The notes below the pieces were generated by a model that was given only the letters and a program-made list of their open reading frames with translations, was not told where the DNA came from and ran no database searches. A stretch of DNA of 64,000 nucleotides from Limanda limanda (taxonomy: Eukaryota; Chordata; Actinopteri; Pleuronectiformes; Pleuronectidae), in the NCBI RefSeq assembly GCF_963576545.1, contig NC_083655.1, positions 22,242,204 to 22,306,203 of the forward strand, given 5' to 3'. Made by a program: the position numbers and the translations under genes. Of this stretch, positions 41,095 through 50,328 are shown piece after piece (within the stretch, counting starts at the first letter, position 1; every line of letters starts with the position of its first letter).

Positions 41095-43858
41095 TGGTAA
41101 TGGCTTTGTATTGACATGCAAGATGGCGCCACGAACGGCTGCCTCGGTGTGTTGGTGCGCACTTTTGTGTTTGTTTTTAGTATTTAATTCTGTTTACTGC
41201 GACCCTACTCTGATTACTTTCACAGTGGACAAGCTTCTTACCATCAGGGACACAACACCATCCAATTTATGTCCCAACTTTCTCGCCTCTTCGGTGGATT
41301 TAGTGGACTTACTCATCAAAGGTGCGGTGGTCCTCGGACACGCAGCGAGACTCCGGCTGAGACGACGAGGGAAGCTGGGGCCCTGGTGCGCTTCAGGGAG
41401 CGAGGATTACGCTCACCTCTCCCGAGCATCCTCCTCTCCAATGTAAGCTCGCTGTGTAATAAGCTGGACGAACTGCGCCTCCTCATCCGGACAAATAGAG
41501 ACTTTTCCCTTTCTTCTGTCTTTTGTTTCACGGAATCGTGGCTGACCGAAGCCACACCGGACTCCGGCTTTCAGCTGTTACGCGCGGACCGCGACCCGAT
41601 CCTCTCACGCAAGACAAAAGGTGGAGGGATTTGTTTTTATATAAATCAGGGCTGGTGCAGAGACGTGAAAGTAATTTTACAGTCCTGTTCTCTGGACCTG
41701 GAAACTTTTTTCATTACCTGCAGACCGTTCTACTCTCCCCGTGAATTCACCTCTTTCATCCTGGCTGGAGTTTACATCCCCCCGCAAACTGACGTGCGCG
41801 AGGCTCAACGCCAACTCGCCGAGCAGGTACTGGGGGTGGAGAGGAGGAGAGAGAACACTTATTCCCCTGTTATTGTCCTCGGGGACTTTGATAAGGGGAA
41901 CTTATCTCATGAACTCCCCAAATATAAACAGTTAGTCAAATGCCCGACTAGGGGTGAGAACACTCTGGACCACTGCTACAGCACCATCAGCAAAGCATAT
42001 CATGCAGTTTCCCGCGCTGCTCTGGGCCTATCTGACCACGCTCTCATTCACCTGATCCCAGCTTACAGGCAGAAACTCAAACTTTCTAAAGCTGCTGTGC
42101 TGAGATCAAAGAACTGGAGCAACAGAGAAGCTGTGGAGGAGCTGCTTGACTGCCTGGACAACACTGACTTGGACATTTTTAAAACTGCTTCTAACAGCAT
42201 GGACGAATACACAGATGCTGTGACGTCATACATCAGCTTCTGTGAAGACCGATGTATTCCAACACGCACCAGGGTGAGCTACAACAACAACAAGCCCTGT
42301 TTCACAGCACAACTCAAACAGCTTCGTTTGGAGAAGGAGAAGCCTTTAAGAGTGGGGACATGGATAGTTTCAGACTGGCTAAATACTCGTTTGGCAAGGA
42401 GATTAAGGAGGCCAAACGACAGTATTCCAAGAAGCTGGAACAACAGTTTGCAGCCAACGACTCCTTGTCAGTCTGGAAGGGGCTTCGGGTGATCACCGGC
42501 TGCAAACCAAATCCCCCCACTCCATGGAAGACCTCAAACTTGCAAACGACCTGAATGACTTTTACTGCAGATTCGAAAGACAGTGGACCAGTTCTAACCC
42601 ACACTCCCAGCCCCCTCACATAGCTATCACACCTCTTCACCCCAGCCTGGACAAAGACTCTACCCCCCCACCACAAAATGACCCCTCCCCCCTACCATAC
42701 CTCTCTCAATTCAGGAGAGAGATGTCAACAAACTTCTGAAGAAACTGAACCCCCGCAAGGCAGCTGGACGAGACGCTGTGTCCCCCTCCACACTGAGGCA
42801 CTGTGCAGACTAGCTTTCTCCAGTGTTCACGGACATTGGGGCGGATTTGGGCGGCTGTGGCTGAGGGGTAGAGTGGTCGTCCTCCAACCTGAAGGTCGGC
42901 GGTTCGATCCCCAGTCTGAACCATCTGCATGCCGAAGTGTCCTCAGGCAAGATGCTGAACCCTCAATAGCCCCCCATAGAATAACAAAGTGCTGCAAGTA
43001 GATGCACTGTATAAATGTGTGTGTGAATGGGTGAATTTGAAACTGTACTGTAAAGCGCTTTGAGTGGTCATCATCAGACTAGAAAAGCGCTATATAAATA
43101 CAAATCCATTTACCATTTACATCTTCAACACCTCACTGGCTGAATGTGTTGTACCCGCCATCATCCCCCTTCCCAAGAAGCAGAGGATCACAGGCCTTAA
43201 TGACTACAGACCAGTCGCCCTGACCTCTGTAGTAATGAAGATCTTTGAGCACGTCGTGCTGACCCACCTCAAGACCTTAACCAACCACCTCCTCGACCCA
43301 CTGCAGTTTGCCTACAGAGCCAACAGATCTGTAGATGATGCAGTCAACATGGGACTCCACTTTATCCTCCAGCACCTCGACTCCCCCAGCACCTACGCCA
43401 GGATCCTGTTTGTGGACTTCAGCTTCGCTTTGAACAGCGTCGCCCCAGCTCTTCTCTGTGACAAGCTGACACAGCTGAGAGTGCCTGAGCCCACCTGCAG
43501 GTGGATCACTGACTTCCTGACTGACAGGAAGCAGCGCGTGAGGCTGGGCAAGCTTGTCTCTGAGTCCAGGTCCATCAGCACTGGAGCCCCACAAGGTTGT
43601 GTGCTCTCCCCTCTTCTCTTCTCCCTCTACACCAACAACTGCACCTCCAGCCAGCCCTCTGTCAAACTCCTGAAGTTTGCAGACGACATAACCTTTATCG
43701 GATTAATCTCCAATGGGGATGAGGCCGCCTACAGAGAGGAAGTTAACAGCCTGGCTTCCTGGTGCAGCCAGAACCACCTGGAGCTGAACGCTTTGAAAAC
43801 TGTAGAGATGGTGGCAGACTTCAGGAGGAGCCCAGCCCAAACCCCCCCCCCCCCTCCA
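41095..43858 (+). mobile_element. L2/CR1-like LINE, ORF2 with endonuclease and RT, 3' truncated
   Basis: A 407-codon frame (41269-42492) carries endonuclease sequence: LLSNVSSLCNKLDELRLLI, VFCFTESWLTE (ETW-like motif), GGGICFYINQGWC, ILAGVYIPPQTD, VIVLGDFDKGNL (GDFN region, N to D) and GLSDHALIHLIPA (SDH). After frameshifts and a SINE insertion the RT follows: [44 protein letters not shown] (motif A), [14 protein letters not shown] (motif B) and [12 protein letters not shown] (motif C present). It stops at a C-run (about 43841-43855), where module copy 2 begins. Confidence 0.88.
42838..43122 (+). mobile_element. tRNA-derived SINE, copy 2, inside the LINE
   Basis: The same SINE as at 37669, with A and B boxes (GTGGCTGAGGGGTAGAG, GGTTCGATCCC), is inserted in the LINE between CACGGACAT and CTTCAACACC. 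A short ACAT duplication flanks it. It breaks the LINE frame just before the RT core. Confidence 0.85.
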
Positions 43859-44812
43859 CTGCATGAAAAGAAGCGTTTGTGTCAATCTGTGTCGCAGAGA
43901 AGTGTTGGCACATCCTTCGGTTAACGACTTTCACACGTATCTGCAGGCAGCAAAGGAAACGCTCAGGGTTCCTGCAGTTGTCAAGCCTGTGAGCTGTTGA
44001 GATTTGACCCCCCCTGCTCCAACTCCTAGAGGACGCTTTCACATGCAAATGACAATGCTCTGAGCTTCACAAATGCAAATCAGTTTCCCTGAGAGCAGAT
44101 AACACCAATGTGTAAGAGGCACCAACAAACTATCTGGCTGAGTAAACCAGGCTTAAAATAAATATTAAACCTGAAATTTTAAATTGTTCTTAAGTAAGTA
44201 AGTGTGCTATAATGAATTATATTGTATACCACGAACAAAGGTCAATGCAGTCAAAAGAAATGAAACAATGCACTTTATTTCAAATTTTTATTGTCATCCA
44301 ATCCTAAATCTCAACAACTGTACAGAGTGGCATGATTACAGTCACTTTTTCAATTGTGCTGGTTAAATGCACAGAGGAAGTGTAAACCACACCTCTACCA
44401 GCAAATAAATGATGCTGGGTATGATCATCTGTGTCCTGTAAGCTCCAAACTTCTACTGGCTTTCCATAAAAATATCTGTCCTCCCAAAATACTGGCATCA
44501 AATTCACATGTCAATGGCAAACTAAGCTGTTCCATGAATTATAAATGGTACCTTTTCACCACTACTTTCAAAATTGCTATGAAACATTCATTGATTTAAT
44601 GATTTAATAATAAAAATAGTAATATTTAATCCCCCATGGACTGCACAGTGACAAAACACAGCAGCCGGCTGTTTGGATACAACATACATCTCCACTCAGT
44701 TTGATTATTATTTTAAATATAAAGGAGACACAATATAGAGCTTAAATTCCTTCATAATTTGAACTTCAATTGTCTAATTGTTGTTATTAAACTTTCTCAG
44801 TATTCCATTAAA

Positions 44813-44892
44813 ACAGTCAACACTTTTATCCAAAGCGACTTACGATAAGTGCATTCAACTATAAGGTTACGAACACAGAACAGCGTGAATCA
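44813..44892 (+). repeat. Short ATTACATT-family repeat fragment
   Basis: ACACTTTTATCCAAAGCGACTTACGATAAGTGCATTCAAC matches the start of the repeats at 4628 and 6149. Confidence 0.6.
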
Positions 44893-44969
44893 TGTGTGTA
44901 AATGTACTAAACACCACAAAAAATAAACCTGGCCTCAGTCAAATACTTATCCCATATGAATTAACCGCT

Positions 44970-45110
44970 GCTCACGTCACCCGCTCGCGTCATCAGCTGA
45001 TGGACTCGTCCAATCAGAGCCTCGTAAACGCCGTGCAGCAGCGTCGAGTGTCCCGCAGACAGGAAGCGGGTCGTGTTTAGCTTGTCCCGTACGAGTGACT
45101 CTGTCTTCGG
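44970..45110 (+). promoter_or_regulatory. Candidate promoter of the small spliced gene
   Basis: GC-rich with several CpG, an ACGTCA half-site near 44974 and a CCAAT box at 45010-45014. No TATA box. The copy-3 module conserves the CCAAT box (47955-47959) and the CGTGTTTAGCTTG-TCCG-ACGAGTG-CTCTGT sequence at 45070-45105, which suggests that this stretch has mattered or is simply the best-preserved part. Confidence 0.4.
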
Positions 45111-45160
45111 GGTAAATAACTTGCTGAAGTCGACACGACGCTGTTCCCTGGAGGAGAAGA

Positions 45161-45242
45161 TGAGTGCGTGTGGAGGCAGAGCCGCGGGCCCGGTGTGGAC
45201 GAGTCGAGGCGGAGAAGACGGGCGCACAGTCCCTGAGTTACG
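45161..45242 (+). CDS. Small gene, exon 1 (start codon candidate A)
   Basis: ATG at 45161 opens MSACGGRAAGPVWTSRGGED, running to a donor TTACG|GTGAGC (phase 2). Spliced to the exon at 45464 the frame would read through a (CA)n microsatellite and stop after about 24 further residues. A ~52-residue protein ending in His/Thr repeats is not convincing. The exon may instead be 5' untranslated, with the start codon at 45564. Product unknown. Confidence 0.3.
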
Positions 45243-45463
45243 GTGAGCTAGAGCCGCCATGCTAACCACTAAGCTAACTGGTACATCTGAAAGCATGTCC
45301 GCCACTCTTTGGGATAGCGAGAAAGTTGCTTAAATACGAATACAGCATCGAGTGCTGGAGCAGATCTAGTGCATGTGTAAATATGTATGAATTACTTAGA
45401 TGTAACAGTTTGTTCTCGTTAAGTTTTTTCATCAACGTGACTTTTTTCTGTATGTTTTCACAG

Positions 45464-45578
45464 CCTCAGCCCCCCCCACACACACACACACACACGCACA
45501 CACACACACAAACAAAGAGGCGTTAGGCTGAGACGCTGAAAGTCCGGATTTAAAGTGCAGAAAATGAAGCCATTGAAT
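45464..45578 (+). other. Small gene, exon 2 with embedded (CA)n
   Basis: A strong acceptor (CTTTTTTCTGTATGTTTTCACAG) and an optimal donor (AAT|GTAAGT) bound this 115-bp exon. Its first half is a C-run plus CA repeat (about 45471-45510). Candidate start codon B is ATG at 45564 (MKPLN), continuing in frame into exon 3. Confidence 0.5.
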
Positions 45579-45900
45579 GTAAGTAACTGTTTATGAATTG
45601 TTTTGGTGTTTTTTTGCTGTGGATCTTCCAACGGTGATGCAGCGCGGCTATTTCCGTTTATTAATAATAAAGTCATGTTACATGTGTTGTTTTCCAGCTG
45701 CCTGTCCATGACGTACAAAGACACACTATGAGCCAGTATGATCCGACCAGACCTTACATCAGCATTGAGGAGTTGTCGGAGAAGAAAGAGGGTAAGGTTA
45801 TATTCATTAAATAATTTTCCAGTTACATGTAAAGGTGTATGTTGTAATTGAACTGTGCTAATTTTACTGAATGTGTTTACAGCTGATTGAAGCGGGACAG
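45564..45900 (+). CDS. Small gene: 38-residue ORF across exons 2-4
   Basis: Joining 45564-45578, 45698-45791 and 45893-45900 gives MKPLNLPVHDVQRHTMSQYD then PTRPYISIEELSEKKEAD and a TGA stop. Exon 3 has acceptor TTGTTTTCCAG and donor AGG|GTAAGG. Exon 4 has acceptor GTGTTTACAG. Phases (0, then 1) agree. I do not recognise the peptide; it has no signal peptide or membrane segment. It could be a conserved microprotein, the remnant of a larger gene, or a chance ORF in a long non-coding RNA. Confidence 0.4.
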
Positions 45901-46135
45901 ATGACATGGATCCATCCTTCCACAGCCAGGAGCGCACCGACCTGTGTCCCACACTTCATATAAGACTGGAAGCTACACTGATCTCACAGCTACACACCAC
46001 AGACGTCTACACACTGGAGAAGAGTCCCACAAAGAAGTCATGACCCAGAGGCTGCAGAGAAACATTTCAAGCCTCATCTGAGTTTTTGTACAATATTTTT
46101 GCTGTATGTAAATAAAGCTTTCACTCCACATATAC
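45901..46135 (+). terminator. 3' UTR and polyadenylation signal of the small gene
   Basis: Exon 4 continues without a splice donor to AATAAA at 46111-46116. A TGT-rich downstream element (TTGTTCACATTTGTTCC) lies about 20 bases further, a normal vertebrate poly(A) site layout. Confidence 0.6.
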
Positions 46136-46699
46136 CTTGTTCACATTTGTTCCCTGTACAATATGTTCACCTATAACATCAAGCATCACATGAATGTTTA
46201 GTTTTAATTAACTGCAGTGCTTTTGGTAAAGGCTTACTTATAAATAATAATAAATATTAATATATACATTTTTATTATAAATATTGTGTGGGAGGGGCTT
46301 ACCCCACGTGCGGATTGCTGTGACCCCACGTGTGCACTGCAATGACCCATAAGGTGACCAATAGCAACACTTCTACCAACCAATCACGAGTGACATTAGT
46401 TTCAAGGGTCTGTGGTTTCCTCCAATGGTGAGTAGAGAGAGGTTCTAGCCAGCGGCTGGACTCCGATTCATATGCTAATTAGATCACACGTCGCGATCGG
46501 TCCGCGAGGCTCAGCGAGCCCCCCCGCGGCTCTCTCCTTTGTTCTCCAAATCCCCCTTAAGGTCCGCAAACGCCGATAGACCCACCTTGTCTTCACTGGC
46601 GAACGCCGAGGTAACATCATGGAAACAGTTGGTTACAGCAGGGGATTAGGCCTGTCCGTAGAGGTTCACTGTGACAATAATACTGCTTTTCGTCTAGTG
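46136..46699. other. Unassigned intergenic DNA
   Basis: Includes a GC-rich segment at 46290-46620 (GTGTGGGAGGGGCTTACCCC...GAACGCCGAGG) that may be an unidentified insertion immediately before the LINE tail. Confidence 0.35.
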
Positions 46700-47485
46700 C
46701 TCAGCCTGTGCGACTCCCCAGTTAAAACAGTGGAGTCTTCCAGATTCCTGGGGACCATCATTGCACAGGACTTGAGGTGGGCGGAGAACATCACCTCCAT
46801 CATCAAGAAGGCCCAGCAGAGGATGTTCTTCCTGCGGCAACTGAGGAAATTCAACATGCCGCGGAAATTGATGGTTGAGTTCTACACAGCCATCATTGAG
46901 TCCATCCTCACATCGTCAATTACCGTCTGGTTCGCTGCCTCCACTGCCAAGGACAAGGGCAGACTGCAGCGGATCATAAGGTCAGCTGAGAAGGACATCG
47001 GATGTGACCTGCCGGCTCTCCTAGACCTGTTCCACTCCAGGACCAGTAAGAGAGCAGGCAAGAACATTGCTGATCTTTCACATCCCGGTCACCACCTTTT
47101 CCAGAGACTTCCATCCGGAAAAAGGTTCCGGGCCATAGGGACTAAAACCTCGCGCCACCCGAACAGTTTTTTCCCCGTGGCAGTGGGGCTCACAAACAAG
47201 CCCCCTGCATCACACTGACTCTGCATCACACTGACTCTGCCCCCCCCACCCCTTGCACATAATTTATAATTATTAATTTTAATATTATTGGCGCTATCAC
47301 CAATCTCTGCACCTTAGCACCGCACGTGCCCATAACTCTGTTACTGTATATATATTTATTCTGTTTTATTCTATTTTGTTTTATATTGTTGTTTTTATAT
47401 TGTTGTTTTATGTTAAGTGCACCAATGACACCAAGGCAATTTCCTGTATGTGCAAATATACTTGGCAAATAAAAGAATTCTGATT
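46700..47485 (+). mobile_element. L2/CR1-like LINE, 3' end only (5' truncated)
   Basis: The frame gives VESSRFLGTIIAQDLRW, IIKKAQQRMFFLRQLRKFNM, YTAIIESILTSSITVWF, LPSGKRFRAIGTKTSRHPNS and FFPVAV. This is the conserved C-terminus of the same LINE clade as 41095-43858, with the part that copy lacks. The 3' UTR ends AAGGCAATTTCCTGTATGTGCAAATATACTTGGCAAATAAAAGAATTCTGATT, the usual tail. 5' truncation is typical of LINE insertion. Confidence 0.88.
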
Positions 47486-47488
47486 GCT

Positions 47489-47733
47489 TTGTATTTATAT
47501 AGCGCTTTTCTAGTCTTGATGACCACTCAAAGCGCTTTACAGTACAGTTTTATATTCACCAATTCACACATACATTCATACTATTCACAGCACTTTGTTA
47601 TTCTATGGGGGGCCATTGAGGGTTCAGCATCTTGCCCAAGGACACTTCGGCATGCAGATGGGTCAGACTGGGGATCGAACTGCCGACCTTCATGTTGGAG
47701 GACGACCACTCTACCCCTCAGCCACAGCCGCCC
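47489..47733 (-). mobile_element. tRNA-derived SINE, copy 3
   Basis: Reverse-complement copy of the SINE at 37669 and 42838. The tail (TTTATATAGCGCTTTTCTAG) comes first and the head (CTCTACCCCTCAGCCACAGCCGCCC) ends at 47733. It sits directly on the tail of the preceding LINE. Confidence 0.85.
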
Positions 47734-47737
47734 ATGA

Positions 47738-48045
47738 CCGTGTGTAAACGACACATCTACCAGCAATCATCTCAACAGGAAGACATTATGCTGGGTAGGA
47801 TGTGTCTGTGCCCTGTAATCTCCAAACTAATACTGGCTTTCCATAAAAATATCTGTCCGGATGGGGATGAAGCCAGGAAACTTGGGCAATGACATGTTAA
47901 ATTGCAGTACATTTTCTCATGACATTTTTTAGCGCCATCACCTGATGGGCTCATCCAATAACAGCCTCGGGAATGCGGCGTCTGTCTTCCGCAGACATGA
48001 AACTTCCGGCTCGTGTTTAGCTTGGTCCGAACGAGTGGCTCTGTT
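47738..48045 (+). repeat. Duplicated module, copy 3 (truncated)
   Basis: Matches module copy 2 in two blocks: GTGTAAACGACACATCTACCAG...CTAATACTGGCTTTCCATAAAAATATCTGTCC and CACCTGATGGGCTCATCCAATAACAGCCTCG...TCGTGTTTAGCTTGGTCCGAACGAGTGGCTCTGTTC. The downstream gene is missing because a minus-strand LINE tail begins at 48046. Confidence 0.65.
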
Positions 48046-48960
48046 CAAATCAAATCAAATCAAAGTTTATTGTCACATGCACCAATGACAGCGTCATTGG
48101 AGCAGTGAAATTCTTGGGATGATGGCAGGCAGCATCTACACAGTAGACGAGCTTTACAAAAATGTAAAAGATTGACATAACATATAACGTATAACATATT
48201 AAAATGAAGCAGCAGTTTACAGGGTGAAAGAGTGGGGAATATTAAATTAAATAATATGAATATATGTGAGGTAAGTACGTAGTAAGTGGGACCTGTGATC
48301 TTGTGACCTGGCAGGCAAGGGCTTTACAAAATAAAAATAAAATAACATACCATATAACATATAACATATAACATATAACATATAACCTCTAACATATAAC
48401 ATATACCATATAACATAGCAAAATGAAGCAGCAGTTTACCAACAGTTTGAAGCGGGGGGAATATTAAATTAAATAATATGAATATATGTGTAGAAAGTGT
48501 ATTTGTATGGGTGGTGGAGCAGAATGTACATGGTAACTGTTCAGAGGGTCAGTGTTGCTGATTCAGAAGCCTTACGGCTTGGGGGAAGAAGCTGTTTTTA
48601 AGTCTGGTAGTCCGTGCTCGGATGCTCCGGTAACGTCTCCCAGACGGCAGCAGTGTGAGAATTCCATAGCCTGGGTGGCTATGGTCCTTTATGATCTTCC
48701 GTGCTTTTCTCAGGCATCTTGTGCTGTAGATGCCTTGCACGGAAGGGAGATGGCAGCCGATGATCCGCTCCGCTGTCTTCACCACCCTCTGCAGGGCCTT
48801 GCGATCAGCAGCAGAGCAGCTACCATACCAGGCAGTATTGCAGCCTGTGAGGATGCTCTCGATGGTGCACCTGTAAAAGTTTGCCAGTGTTTTTCCAGCC
48901 ATGCCAGTCTCCTCAGGAAGAACTATTGTCTCATTCATTTGTGTCATTCAAGGTATACTG
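48046..48960 (-). mobile_element. LINE 3' end, minus strand (5' truncated)
   Basis: The minus-strand frame reads LANFYRCTIESILTGCNTAW, RVVKTAERIIGCHLPSVQGI, ILTLLPSGRRYRSIRARTTR and LKNSFFPQAVRLLN, a LINE C-terminus related to but distinct from that at 46700. Its 3' UTR ends in a reiterated TTTGATTTGATTTGATTTG tail (48046-48065) and contains an (ACATATA)n-like run at about 48350-48415. Confidence 0.85.
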
Positions 48961-49129
48961 TATACTGTGAAATTCTCATTGTTAGCCTAAATAATACAAT
49001 TTTTTACTTTTTCATGTACACACCGAGTTCTCACAAAATGTTTGGTCATGGAAATTTGGTTTAAAGTTATTGAAAGTCATGGAAAGGTCACGAAAATGCA
49101 TTGGTCAAAATGTGTATGAACCCTGGGCC
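48961..49129. repeat. Dispersed repeat fragment ending TATGAACCCTGG
   Basis: GGTCATGGAAATTTGG...AAAGTCATGGAAAGGTCACGAAAATGCATTGG is a dispersed sequence type I associate with fish genomes; no coding capacity. Confidence 0.35.
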
Positions 49130-50030
49130 TAGAAGTGTGCCACGTATTGTACATCCCTAACCACAAGTGTGGGACAATTCAAGGCATTTTTGCTATAATG
49201 ATAAGTTCCTACAAGTGTCCCAAGTATTGCAGATACCTAGCCAAATGAATGGGACATTTCTAGTCATTTTGCCTCAATGATAAGTGCCAAGAGAAAGTGT
49301 GTGGTGGAAGGGAATTTGTATTTCATTCCCTGGTGAGGAAATAAACCATCAGACTGAGTGATCAATTCAATTATATCAAAGTATTTAATTAATGGTGAAG
49401 AAACAATTTACAGAGAATAGATTTGAACACAAACAGTTTTACTAAGCAAACACTTAGCCAAGCGGCACAGAATCCTCAGCACCCCTGCAAGTATCAAGGA
49501 TCTGACAAATGGCGGGTGGGATGTGCCAGCTTTTTTATGCACAGCTCAAGGGTTTCCACGTCATCCTTCGATATCATGCAGGCAGGATGTGCCCAGTGCT
49601 CAGACATTGCTCAGACATTCCTCAGAGGTTGGGCAAAATGCCCCCTCTCTCCTGCGTGTATAGACACTGGGCAGAACATCAAATAGTCACAAGGACGTTT
49701 AGGTTCAAACTAACTAACATTTCCTGATATCAGGCAGATGCAAACATTAGGTAGAATTTATATAATGATGTTTTTTAGGTCCATCCAACTGAACTTTGAG
49801 CATAGCTATGTCAGGACAGGAGAATCTGTTACAATTACAAGAGGACAGTTAGATTTAATAATTTCCATGACAAAGTGTCCAGCTCATTCTGATTGGTCGG
49901 GACATTTCTAGCCATTTTGCTACTGTGATAAGTGCCTAGAGTTGTCCCAAGTATTGCACTTCCGTAACCACTAGTGTGGGACATTCCTAGGCATTTTGCT
50001 ATAATGTAAAGTGCCTCGCAGTATCCCAAC
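49130..50030. repeat. Decayed ~95-bp tandem repeat, split by a solo LTR
   Basis: Units of the form AGTGTGGGACATTCCTAGGCATTTTGCTATAATG(A)TAAGTGCCT..GTGTCCCAAGTATTGCA...CC recur at about 49130-49299 and 49873-50030 with heavy divergence. At least four partial units are visible. Confidence 0.55.
49300..49872. mobile_element. Solo LTR with 5-bp target duplication
   Basis: The block starts TGTGGTGGAAGG and ends TTCCATGACA, giving TG...CA ends. It is flanked by AAGTG on both sides (49295-49299 and 49873-49877), and removing it restores a continuous ~95-bp repeat unit. At 573 bp with no coding sequence it fits a solo LTR left by recombination. Orientation and family are undetermined. Confidence 0.6.
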
Positions 50031-50328
50031 GTCACACGTTCATAACTTGACAGAATGTGTAATGGGTTCAGAACCTGTTACGTGTTCAGAACCTGTGAAG
50101 GGTTCAGAACGTGTGACGCATTCAGAACGTGTCACACGTTCAGAACGTGTGATGTATTCAGAACGTGTGACGGGTTCTGAACGAGTGATGCTTTCAGATC
50201 CTGTGACGGGTTCAGAATGTGTGACGCGTTCAGAACGTGTCACACGTTCAGAACGTGTCACACGTTCAGAACGTGTGATGTATTCAGGACGTGTGATGGG
50301 TTCTGAACGAGTGATGCTTTCAGACAAA
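50031..50328. repeat. 18-bp minisatellite, open in both strands
   Basis: About 16 units of the form TTCAGAACGTGTGACGYG. The period is a multiple of three, and both strands stay open (a (SERVTx)n-like frame forward and a nearly identical one in reverse). GAACGTGT-C-ACACGTTC within neighbouring units is a perfect inverted repeat. A four-unit block ending in GGGTTCTGAACGAGTGATGCTTTCAGA appears twice (near 50180 and 50310). Confidence 0.85.

Larger units (their letters stand above)
43859..45115 (+). repeat. Duplicated module, copy 2
   Basis: The left part matches copy 1. The part from about 44370 (GTGTAAACCACACCTCTACCAGCAA...CTTCTACTGGCTTTCCATAAAAATATCTGTCC) and the promoter-like part 44975-45110 match copy 3 at 47738-48045. 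A fragment of the ATTACATT repeat (CTTTTATCCAAAGCGACTTACGATAAGTGCATTCAAC) lies at 44813-44892. This is the only copy still followed by the small spliced gene. Confidence 0.65.

Noticed and set aside
41269..42492. 407-codon frame as a host gene
   Set aside because: Endonuclease and RT motifs show that it is LINE ORF2; the frame is broken downstream and carries a SINE.
45458..45952. 164-codon minus-strand frame
   Set aside because: It runs antisense across introns, exons and the CA repeat of the small plus-strand gene, and its C-terminus is translated microsatellite.
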